In this document: positions 56,344 through 64,000 of the stretch, piece after piece
Numbering within the stretch: the stretch's first letter is position 1
Layout of the letters: each line of letters starts with the position of its first letter
NCBI GenBank assembly: GCA_036245525.1
Contig: BTPG01000001.1
Location: 221,752,774-221,816,773, forward strand
Source: Semisulcospira habei
Lineage: Eukaryota > Mollusca > Gastropoda > Semisulcospiridae
Direction of reading: 5' to 3'
DNA: 64,000 bases
Notes under the pieces: model-generated
What the model saw: only the letters and a program-made list of their open reading frames with translations
Database searches by the model: none
Told to the model about the DNA's origin: nothing
Translations under genes and position numbers: made by a program

Positions 56344-56410
56344 CACAGGAGACATAAATCATGAGTTCTTGCAACTGCAGGGGCTGAGGGTTTATGTCTC
56401 TTGCAGATGG
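56344..56410. repeat. P3 repeat copy
   Basis: Contains CATAAATCATGAGTTCTTGC and GGGTTTATGTCTCTTGCAG. The core palindrome is partly eroded. Confidence 0.6.
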
Positions 56411-56701
56411 GTAGCATTCGCCTTGCCCTGGCAGTTAAGGGGTTATGACCAGCACACAAATGCAGAAAAACAATAAAATAAAGAGGCTACATATCTTACA
56501 AACTGTCCTGCTTAATAAAATACTGAAATATAAAAATAACATCAAACAGATAATCAAGGAAAAAAACCAGTCAACTCAGTGTGCAGCCAAGACAATGCAA
56601 ATGTATGGCTACAGTTGAGACAGGAAAAAATGTGAACTGACTGCACACTCTTGATATTTACTTAGTTTAAAACACACACAATCGCAGGGACATTTTCATA
56701 C

Positions 56702-56841
56702 CTGGCTAGAGGGTTGTAAGTCTGAGCGAGAGCCCAGCATGACCGCAAGGCAGGTGAAGGCGATTCTTTCAGCAGCTCAATGCTCAGCTTTCTTAGCCAT
56801 TCCATCCAATCCTCCTTCGACACTTTACGTCCACCCAGCGA
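56702..56841 (-). CDS. MTOR: MTOR exon (pre-FAT helices)
   Basis: It encodes [20 protein letters not shown] and then [16 protein letters not shown], a strongly conserved mTOR signature. It is 140 bp and ends in phase 2. The acceptor is TTGTCAG and the donor is CCAG|GTATG. Confidence 0.96.
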
Positions 56842-57132
56842 CTGACAAAGTCATTTTATCATCATTAGATACATATACAGTCAAGTTCCCTGACAGCAAG
56901 GTCAGATACAATAAAAATTGGATGTAAGCAACATTTTTTTCATAGGTCACATCCATACTTCTTCTATGTAAATTTTTTCACCTCTAACAAGTGTTGGATA
57001 TCACGACAAAACAAAGGCATTTTCTTATATCAGAAGTTTACTGAAATACTAACATACTGAGCTCTCTAAGGTCATCATTTTCAAATTTGACAGTTGTCCC
57101 CTGAAGATTATACCAGTTCAAGAGATACACCG

Positions 57133-57215
57133 AACATGACAATTCAAGGGCAGTGCCAGAATGGCCAGGAGCCTCTGGCACCAAGCTATTAGGCTGCTGA
57201 CAGCCAAAGGGTTAT
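57133..57215. repeat. Chimeric half P1 / half P2 repeat
   Basis: The left half, ATGACAATTCAAGGGCAGTG, matches a P1 arm. The right half, CTGACAGCCAAAGGGTTA, matches the end of P2. It looks like a recombined or template-switched product. Confidence 0.65.
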
Positions 57216-57272
57216 CATTTTACTTTAAAGCAATTTAAAATTTATATCAATCCCTCACTTTGCAGGACTTAC

Positions 57273-57416
57273 CTTCTGAAGGTTTTCAACTTTGACCTGC
57301 AATTTGATGACAGTGGCATCTGCCTCAGGAATTTGCTCTCGCTCCTGGATCTGTTTTTTCAGTTTGGCATGCCTCAGCATCACAGGGATATCTTCCTCCT
57401 CTGCTACCGTTGTGCC
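57273..57416 (-). CDS. MTOR: MTOR exon (HEAT to FAT linker)
   Basis: It is 48 codons, in phase, from TTTCAG|GGC to CAGAAG|GTAAGT. It encodes an acidic and charged linker (AEEEDIPVML, KLKKQIQEREQ). In other animals this is the poorly conserved region between the HEAT repeats and the conserved VSKDDW block, so identity rests on position and phase as well as sequence. Confidence 0.9.
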
Positions 57417-57549
57417 CTGAAAGTAATGCACAGACCTGAGTATAGGTAAGAATAACAACATACTGAGGTTTCGGAAGGCATCTGCACTGATTGACTGCAT
57501 GCTGCATACAGGGTTAAACAAAAGAAATTCATAATGAATCAAAACAAAC

Positions 57550-57805
57550 CTGAAGCAGGCGGGTCATGAGGATCTCATAGCGGGTGTGGTGAATACGATG
57601 CTTCACAGTCACCTTGTGCACCATGGGGATGAAAATATTGTATTTCGGCCCCAGCTGGGCAGCCATTGCAGCCAATGTGTCCATGCATGCGGTCTGCAAG
57701 CTGTGACTAGTGTCAAGGACACGCACCAAGGGGTGGATGATCAGGGAAGCATAGTCAGTAAGGTCAAGGACCTCCGTCAGGCGGTCCACAGTCTCAATGG
57801 CTGAC
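57550..57805 (-). CDS. MTOR: MTOR exon (HEAT repeats)
   Basis: This 256 bp exon begins with the single base that completes the Lys codon left open by the preceding exon. It encodes IETVDRLTEVLDLTDYAS, the HPLVRVLD segment and IFIPMVHKV, all typical of mTOR HEAT repeats. The acceptor is CTTGCAG and the donor is CTTCAG|GTTTGT. The end of a 784 bp TTAA element lies 18 nt upstream of the acceptor. Confidence 0.96.
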
Positions 57806-57823
57806 CTGCAAGTTGAGGAATGT

Positions 57824-58607
57824 TTAACTCTTTCCAATTGGAACACTTCCGGTTTAGCATTAGCCCAAACAAACCCTTAGCCATCGAAACGCTTACGTTA
57901 TAGCGTTATGCTCGTGCCGTCTATAGACGAGTCACTAGTATTCTAGTGTTGCGTGCGTTTGTTTTTAAATCGCATGAAGCAGAGCTATCAATCTAAGGGA
58001 AGCAACCACTATAATATGTTTCACCAGCCATTTCTAAAATATCTGAAAATGAATGCCCTTGTTGGATAGTGTCGGAACGAGGCCAAAGTAGCCAACAACG
58101 TGCCTTGGATTGTCTCCGACGATAAGCTTCTTCAATCCTCATGAGCGCGGTTTCAACAGTGATTTTTAGCTCGTAAAATTGTGATTCAAGAAGGGACAGA
58201 CCTCTTGTGATTTCTTTGCTTGTGGAATACAATTTTCTGCCATGATGGTGAGTAAATCTGGGTTTTTCGTTGCATGTGCTTACACTGTTGCTACCAAAAA
58301 CCGCGTTTCTCATTTTTTGCTCCGCCATGTTTGTTCTGTTGCATAATAATCAAATTGGTTTGACTTCCCACTAAACTAATGCACAAACACGCACAGTTTT
58401 GAAAAGTACTTGAAATGCTCTTTCCAACGATACCCAATTTATCTATGGTTGTTCGCTTGGGAGGCTGTGAAAATTCAATCTACCCCAAAAATGTACGTCA
58501 CCAGGAAACTCGTGTCCCAAAAATGTACATCACCAGGAAACACACGTCCTTTTCCTATGTCTGCAGGGAACTGACTCGCTGAAAATGTTACGATGGGAAA
58601 GAGTTAA
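57824..58607. mobile_element. 784 bp TTAA element with 18/22 bp TIRs
   Basis: Bounded by TTAA with TIRs TTAACTCTTTCC plus a partly conserved inner section (18 of 22 bp match). The ends hold short inverted repeats such as GTCTATAGACGAG near 57920. TTAA targets and CTCTTT/CCCTTT tips are typical of piggyBac-type elements. It carries one open frame (57993-58328). Its left end is 18 nt from the acceptor of the exon at 57805. Confidence 0.7.
57993..58328 (-). CDS. 111-codon open frame of unknown function in TTAA element
   Basis: Starts MAEQKMRNAVFGSNSVST and contains a charged helix-like stretch (LLESQFYELKITVETALM, RIEEAYRRRQS). No family was recognised. The frame fills the middle of the 784 bp TTAA element and is in sense with MTOR. 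It could be a remnant transposon protein or a chance frame. Confidence 0.3.
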   Translation of the reverse strand: MAEQKMRNAVFGSNSVSTCNEKPRFTHHHGRKLYSTSKEITRGLSLLESQFYELKITVETALMRIEEAYRRRQSKARCWLLWPRSDTIQQGHSFSDILEMAGETYYSGCFP

Positions 58608-58657
58608 CCGAGTTCAATAGTAGATGAAATAACCATGGACTGAAACAGTCAGTCTTG

Positions 58658-58739
58658 TTCAACTCATTCGAGACATGCCGCCTCCGCATATGCAGCTTAA
58701 AGCCACGTATGCGGAGGCGGCACGTCTTGAATGAGTTAA
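58658..58739. repeat. Palindrome family P5
   Basis: Arms AACTCATTC and CGCCTCCGCAT with a mirror ending GAATGAGTTAA, around TGCAGCTTAAAGCCACG. GC-rich stem. Confidence 0.8.
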
Positions 58740-59145
58740 GCCAGAAATCTAAGCCTACTGTTATGACTGCACGCTAAGACTTCTGGTTTACACAAGGCTG
58801 ACAGTTTCTAAGTTTATGTATACCACACCAGTTCAGTTTAGCTCATTCAAGATTGGAGCTGTTTAGATAGGTACTAAGCACGTGAATGGAGGAGGGTGTG
58901 AATGCATCACCATTTTTCAAGTTCATAGGAAGACTGGAACAAAGGCCATTTTTATATGGAAGGTTATAAAAATAATGAGACCAGCTGAGGGGAGGCAACC
59001 GCTATTGTTGCCTTTTATCTCCCCAAAGGTCATATCCTCAACTGCTTATGGGTGAAAGTTGGCTGGGCAGTATGACACATTTCTATTAGTAGTGTCTGGC
59101 AGAAATGAAGGGAAAATTGCATTATGTATCTTGTGAAGTTAATTT

Positions 59146-59235
59146 TTAACCCTTTGCGTGTCGGTAGCCGTTTTAGTCACGATGATTCCTTCAGGAATCA
59201 TCGCAACTAAAACCTAACGACACACAAGGGGTTAA
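59146..59235. repeat. TTAA-tipped palindrome (P2) next to exon donor
   Basis: 90 bp from TTAACCCTTTGCGTGTCGGT to ACACACAAGGGGTTAA, with a GATTCCTTCAGGAATC core. In the MTOR sense it begins 16 nt past the 5' splice site at 59251. Confidence 0.88.
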
Positions 59236-59251
59236 AGCTGGCGGCACCCAC

Positions 59252-59364
59252 TTTCGGACAGGGAAGGGGTTGTCTTGAGAGTCGAACAGCTTAACAATAG
59301 GAGGCAACAGCATGTGCAGGAAATCATCCAAGTTGGCTCCAAACAACTGCAGGGCTCCCAGCAG
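59252..59364 (-). CDS. MTOR: MTOR exon (HEAT repeats)
   Basis: The exon runs from a TTTTCAG acceptor to a CGAAA|GTGGGT donor, 113 bp, ending in phase 2. It encodes QLFGANLDDFLHMLLPPIVK, a highly conserved mTOR HEAT segment. A 90 bp palindrome starts 16 nt inside the downstream intron. Confidence 0.96.
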
Positions 59365-59399
59365 CTGAAAACAAAGACAAATTCAGTTCAGTTTATTCA

Positions 59400-59476
59400 T
59401 TAACCCCTTTGTGCATGCAACCACCAGCATAACATACAGTTTCCATGGTTGCATGCACAAGTGGCTTCAAGGGTTG
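59400..59476. repeat. TTAA-tipped palindrome (P4)
   Basis: TTAACCCCTTTGTGCATGCA and its mirror (TGCATGCACAAGTGG), about 35 nt upstream of the acceptor of the exon at 59364. Confidence 0.8.
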
Positions 59477-60179
59477 GGTCTCAAAGGTGTACCTTCGGTT
59501 TAGCCGCTTAGCAGGCGATGCCATGCTTTCGCAGTGATGGCAAGAATTCATATGACTCATCCGGACTGCATGTGCATTTATACTGGCCAACCGACAGTTT
59601 AACCTTTTGCCACCGTAGTCTGCCAGCTAGGTTTTTCCCCCTGAGCGTATGCCTTACTTTGGCTCACTTCCCTGCTACCGTTGTAATATTGACACATTTC
59701 ATTGGCCTTGTCTGTTTAAAAATCATATCATACCCCAACATATTTGGTATCAGTGGAAAAAACAATTCAAGGTGAACTCAGACACTATGCTGAAGAAAAT
59801 ATTTTGTATTGTTACGATTTTACATGTGTATAAAGAAGATGGGGTAAGAAGCCAAAAATCAAAAACAGATTTGCACTGGGTTCTGAAAACATGCTGTTAG
59901 TGTATTAGTTAGCCACAGTGTGAAAATAACAATTCACCTGGCATTCCAGAGACATATTCTAGTGCGTCACCAGTAAATAATCCAGAAAGAAAGGCAAAAC
60001 AGAAAAGTTTCTTCACACATAAAAGTTTTTACACCAAAATCCGCCATTTTTTTCACACATGGGGACGTTTTGTATTAGAGCTTCTGATTCGTTGGTTTCA
60101 GCCCATACAAACAAGAAAAGTCACTCTACAAGTACAGAAATGAGTGCTTGACATTATAGTAGGTTGCTTCCCTTAGACC

Positions 60180-60335
60180 GTACTGCCGGTATTGCCTGTT
60201 AAACTGGTATCCAGCGCACATGTGTGCGCCTCGTCGGCAATGGGAAACAAGGCCAGCGCACATGTGTGCGTCCCGTCTGCAACGGAGCTTTGCTTGGCGC
60301 ACACATATGTGCGTTCCATCGTCAAAAGGTTAAAC
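60180..60335. repeat. GCGCACATGTGTGC repeat
   Basis: Three spaced copies of a palindromic GCGCACATGTGTGC-like unit (about 60215, 60255, 60300), ending at GTTAA. It resembles the other TTAA-tipped elements. Confidence 0.6.
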
Positions 60336-60433
60336 CTTTCACATCTAAGCCAATATTTCTAGCTGATGATAAGACCTTCCTATGCATACTAATTTAGTCC
60401 TATGTCCAACATTACACATTAGGAGATAGATAA

Positions 60434-60562
60434 CCATTTTTAGTTCAAGGGTGGTACCGGAATAGCTTGGCGCCTCAGGCACCAAGCTATTCTGGCACCA
60501 CCCTTGAAATGTCATAGTCAAATTAATTTCAAGCAATAGTGTATCAGGATGAAAAGGGTTAA
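60434..60562. repeat. P1 palindrome copy
   Basis: Hairpin with arms TTCAAGGGTGGTACCGGAAT and its mirror around CTTGGCGCCTCAGGCACCAAG. The right edge is AAAAGGGTTAA. Confidence 0.8.
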
Positions 60563-60959
60563 TGAAAGTTTTAAGGAACACGATCTGCATCTATAGGCAG
60601 TAAAGGGCTTGATTGTAATTTGTGATGGAGATACTCAAAGCTGATCAGACACATACACACTCATTCTGGGCCCATAGTGCCCAGGCTGGCACACAAGATC
60701 TCCACAAGGGTTTTCCACAGCCATTTGTCTGCAGCCCTCCTTTCAGGTGCTTGTTATTTCTGCAGTCCTGCAGTATAGCTAACCTGTCAAGGCAAAAGTC
60801 CATTTTTTGTGGAAGGTGAGATTTGTATTGTATGGTTATCGCTTTTCATATAATGAACTGTCTTTGACTTCACTGAGGAGTACAGCTCCTTCTCTAGGGA
60901 TACCCAATTGTTCTTGAACCGGCTCCATTGACTTGTGTGTTTGTTGCACTTGACAGACA

Positions 60960-61735
60960 ATTTTAGAAGGTGAGCCTTCACTTGCTTTAGAATTTCTGTT
61001 TGAAAAACATATTTTGTCAAAATATGGATATTTTTTACTTATTTCCTGAGCTCTTGTGACCGTTGACCTTTCCGAGGGATCAACCAAATTAGTTTGCATA
61101 GAAAGGTCTTCCCATCAGGTATCTCTGTACCAAGTCAGGGTTTGAAGTTGTGAATAGTATTTGACAAAAACATCTTTTGTCAAAATATGGCTATTTTTTA
61201 CCTATTTCCTGAGCTCTTGTGACTCTTGACCTTTCCGAGGGCTCATCCAAATTAGTATGTATAGATAGGTCTTACTATCAGGAATCTCTGTAGCAAGTTT
61301 GGGTTTGAAGTGTGAAAATAGCATTTGAGAAAAAACATCTTTTGTCAAAATATGGCTATTTTGGACCTATTTCCTGAGCTCTTGTAACCCTTGACCTTTC
61401 CGAGGGATCAACCAAATTAGTATGCACAGAAAGGTCTTACCATCAAGTATCTTTGTACCAAGTTTGGATTTGAAGTTGCGAATAGTATTTGAGAGAAAAT
61501 AAATTATGTCAAAATATAGCTATTTTTTTATCTATTTCCTGATCCCCTGTGACCTTGCCCTTTCTGAGAGGTCAATCAAATTGGTTTAGAAAGGTCTTGC
61601 CACAAGGGACCTGTGGGCCAAGTTTGAAGACTGTGGCTTGAACAGTCTTCGAGAAAATGCTAACATTAAAGTTTACCACGGACGACGGTGGACAGACGAC
61701 GGACGGAAGACCACTGGCCCAGAACATACTCACTT
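60960..61735. repeat. ~164 bp tandem repeat array
   Basis: About four units with TGTCAAAATATGGCTATTTT, starting near 61018, 61181, 61346 and 61510. Each also contains CTTGACCTTTCCGAGGG. The array ends in GACGACGGTGGACAGACGAC, a familiar tail of invertebrate intron repeats. Confidence 0.85.
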
Positions 61736-62247
61736 TTGCTTTGCACATGAGCCAAAAAAATCAGCCTCAGGATATAATAGATTAATGCAGCACCAAAAAG
61801 CCCCAGCCATCTGATGAACAAGTGACAAAATGTTTTCATAAAGAATTGATTGATTGATTGTACATTGCTTAACGTCCCGACAGCAACAAGGCTTTCTCAG
61901 GACGTGCCTGCACTGCTTGTGAAAAAAAAAAATAAACAGAACATTGAATGTATGTCGCCAGCCGGTCAAATACGTTAAATAAACCTAACAAATGGGGCTA
62001 AATAAAGCTAAGACCATTTAGCAACACACATCCAATATCAAGAGCTACAGGCAGTGCAGACAGTAGGGAGAGTTTTAAAAAGGCAAATACAGGTGAATGA
62101 ACCTCGGGTAGAGAGAAACACATGCCCCAGAATAGAGAGAAAAACTCACCCTGTGGGGCTGACCAGGGTGACCCTGGGAACTAAAAAGTACCCAACCCCA
62201 CCCAAGTCCCCCAGGGCAGACCCGGGTGGGGGGTTTTCATAAAGAAG

Positions 62248-62313
62248 CATCGATCTATATCTTCATGAGCCAGAGAAGTAGGAACTGGTGAGGATCTATG
62301 TCTCTTGCAGTAG
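62248..62313. repeat. P3 repeat copy
   Basis: Contains CGATCTATATCTTCATGAGC and GAGGATCTATGTCTCTTGCAG. The core is diverged. Confidence 0.6.
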
Positions 62314-62341
62314 TATCATGTTCAGTTCAGCAGTGAATCAT

Positions 62342-62410
62342 TTAACCCCCTTGTGCATACAGCTATCGGTAGTGTAACAGTACAGATGGCTGCATGCACA
62401 ATGGGCTTAG
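62342..62410. repeat. TTAA-tipped palindrome (P4) at exon donor
   Basis: TTAACCCCCTTGTGCATACA and its mirror (TGCATGCACAATGGGCTTAG). The right end falls about 8 nt from the 5' splice site of the exon ending at 62419. Confidence 0.75.
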
Positions 62411-62418
62411 TATGTTAC

Positions 62419-62586
62419 CTTTCCTGTAATGACGCGTTCGTGGGACTGGTCGTGAAGGAAGATACGCAGCACCATGGGTACAATATGCGGGATGAAAACT
62501 CGAAACTCCATACCCAACGCCATTGCAATCTGCTCTATCAACAGGATTATGGTGTTCTGCATCTGGGGCTTGGTCGACCACACTTC
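62419..62586 (-). CDS. MTOR: MTOR exon (HEAT repeats)
   Basis: This exon is 56 codons, in phase at both ends. The acceptor is TCTTGCAG and the donor is AAG|GTAACA. It encodes a HEAT stretch with NTIILLIEQI and FIPHIVPMVLRIFLHD. It is the most upstream exon in the window; further upstream ones must lie beyond element F. Confidence 0.95.
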
Positions 62587-62706
62587 CTGCAAGACACAAA
62601 TAGATGGAAATGATTCTGCGATGCATTTTCTACAAATGAAATCTTAAATCCAAAGCTGAGGTTTCTCCTCTGACGAATGCAGCACACTTCAGGTGATTAA
62701 TATCAA

Positions 62707-62791
62707 TGATGACAGTTCAAGGGTAGTGCATTAATAGCTTGGCACCTCCAAGTGCCAAGCTATTCTGGCATCAACCTTGATCTATCATGGT
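62707..62791. repeat. P1 palindrome copy
   Basis: Arms ATGACAGTTCAAGGGTAGTG and CTATCATGG, core CTTGGCACCTCCAAGTGCCAAG. Mismatches occur in the outer arms. Confidence 0.75.
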
Positions 62792-62929
62792 TGGTAGCGA
62801 GTAGCGAGCCAGGGCTTAATGGATGAACAGTTTGTAGATTGTGTCACTTCTTTTCCCTTTTGGTCAAGAAACCACCTGGTTTCAAATACATGATGGTGAA
62901 CTAAAACCATCAGCCTGGTCTAAATAAAA

Positions 62930-64000
62930 ATTAATTTTTCTTTAAAATGTATTTTTTCAAAAAATACTTACCGATGACATTACTAATTGGAACCTTCGCT
63001 TAGCCCAAAAAAAAAACCTTACTGTGTGTTCCTCATACCAAGGGAGGCAACCACTAACCCTCCAACCCCGAGTGGTCTCCCGTACTCCCTTATCCGGTGG
63101 CGCTAACACCCTTTTCCCGCCAGTGACTGAGTCTAGCTCCACTGCGGCAAGCGGGGAAGGAGGGAGGGACCTCTCAGTAATGTCATCGGTAAGTATTTTC
63201 GAAAAAATACATTTTAAAGAAAAATTAATTTATTTTCTCAAAATCATTACCGATGACATTACTAATTGGAATTACGAAAAGGAGGAGGGTGCCGCTAGTT
63301 TGGAACTGCCCCAAAACCTGCGAAGCGAGCCGACTATTGAGGCCCCTCCCAATGCGCCCACTCCCGATAATTTTAGCTAGACGTACCTATGGTGCCTGCG
63401 GCGCCGGGAGGGAGTGTTGCGCTGCCGAGATGTCCCCCACCAGGTCAAGGTTGGTGCGCTGGCTGGATAAGTCTCTTAGGTAAAAGCGGGCGAAGGTAGA
63501 CTCAGCCCGCCAACCCACGGCCACCACAATGTCTTTCACTGCACAGTTTCTGTCAAGAGCAATACTCGCTGCCACTGCTCGGACTTCATGAGCCCAGATG
63601 CGCATTGTTTTGGCTTGTTCTGGTGCGAGGTCTTTATAAGCCTCACGGATAACCCAACATATCCAAGACGAGATAGTTTGCGCTGAAATATCTCGTCTGC
63701 CCTGAGCCAAGGGCAGGAAAAGGCATGAGCGTCCTTGTCTTAGTGGCTTAGTTCTGTGCAGATAAACTTTAAGAGCCCTAACAGGGTCCTGAAGTCGACA
63801 GTCCCGTGTCTGATCTCTAGCCCTGAGTGGTCGAACTGTTACGACTTGTGGGGCGACAGTAGGAACTCGGTTCTTAGCCAAAAAGGCAGGGTCAGTGAGC
63901 AGCTGAACCGATCCATCAGCCCTACGTTGGAGACAGGGGGGACGACCTGAAAAGGCGTGTATTTCACTCACTTGTGAGGCTGTGGCAAGTGCAAGTAGGA
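62930..64000 (-). mobile_element. DIRS-like element F (3' part)
   Basis: 3' ITR from 62930, ICR at about 63185-63265 (joining GTAAGTATTTTC to AAAATTAAT with TTATTTTCTCAAAATCATT) and the YR gene, which continues past the window end. It is the least damaged YR region in the window. Confidence 0.88.
63387..63998 (-). CDS. DIRS F tyrosine recombinase, partial
   Basis: Open from the window edge to the end at 63387. Motifs: LLALATASQVSEIHAFSGRP (first catalytic Arg replaced by Gln, CAA), KTMRIWAHEVRAVAASIALD (HxxR intact), DIVVAVGWRAESTFARFYLR (Trp and catalytic Tyr intact). It should cut and rejoin element ends, but the Arg to Gln change should disable it. The N-terminal part is outside the window. 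Confidence 0.88.
   Translation of the reverse strand, partial: LLALATASQVSEIHAFSGRPPCLQRRADGSVQLLTDPAFLAKNRVPTVAPQVVTVRPLRARDQTRDCRLQDPVRALKVYLHRTKPLRQGRSCLFLPLAQGRRDISAQTISSWICWVIREAYKDLAPEQAKTMRIWAHEVRAVAASIALDRNCAVKDIVVAVGWRAESTFARFYLRDLSSQRTNLDLVGDISAAQHSLPAPQAP

Overview
This is nuclear DNA from an animal, most likely a marine lophotrochozoan such as a gastropod mollusc. The evidence is GT-AG introns, an MTOR gene, tRNA-derived SINEs, RTE-like and other APE-type LINEs, and many DIRS-type tyrosine-recombinase retrotransposons. The species cannot be named from the sequence alone. There are no prokaryotic operons and no CRISPR array.

The one host gene is MTOR, on the minus strand. Nineteen exons were found by conserved residues, splice sites and matching phases: 62419-62586, 59252-59364, 57550-57805, 57273-57416, 56702-56841, 55747-55909, 55104-55237, 48299-48377, 46121-46260, 45610-45710, 33088-33203, 20343-20528, 19524-19649, 19020-19166, 18367-18500, 17861-17978, 10177-10335, 4667-4765 and 4220-4342. 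They encode the end of the HEAT solenoid and most of the FAT domain, about 882 codons. The N-terminal HEAT region lies beyond the right edge. The FRB and kinase domains lie beyond the left edge. A conserved block of about 70 codons expected between the last three exons (between 10177 and 4765) is missing. That interval holds a 1.6 kb G-free A/C-rich tract (5402-7050) that looks like sequence or assembly decay.

The introns are mostly transposons. About half of the window is six DIRS-like elements, all on the minus strand and so in sense with MTOR: A (to 4091), B (12174-17769), C (25025-32907, 5' truncated, with a nested LINE), D (33356-40045, non-autonomous, filled with minisatellite), E (48783-54754) and F (62930 to the window end). 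Complete copies have inverted terminal repeats and an internal complementary region that copies the joined ends. This is the classic DIRS arrangement with gag-like, RT, RNase H and tyrosine recombinase coding.

Other insertions are: an APE-type LINE with a C-terminal C2HC finger (27279-31161, 47001-48220, 10603-10813, about 5328-5402), two of whose copies carry 5' inversions; an RTE-like LINE (7055-9800); two shorter LINE tails; a TIR DNA transposon with an OTU protease gene (40167-45502); two tRNA-derived SINEs; and many short TTAA-tipped palindromes, several lying 8-31 nt from MTOR splice sites. Simple repeats include (TG)n, (GA)n, poly-G/poly-C runs and tandem arrays of 63 bp, about 55 bp and about 164 bp.
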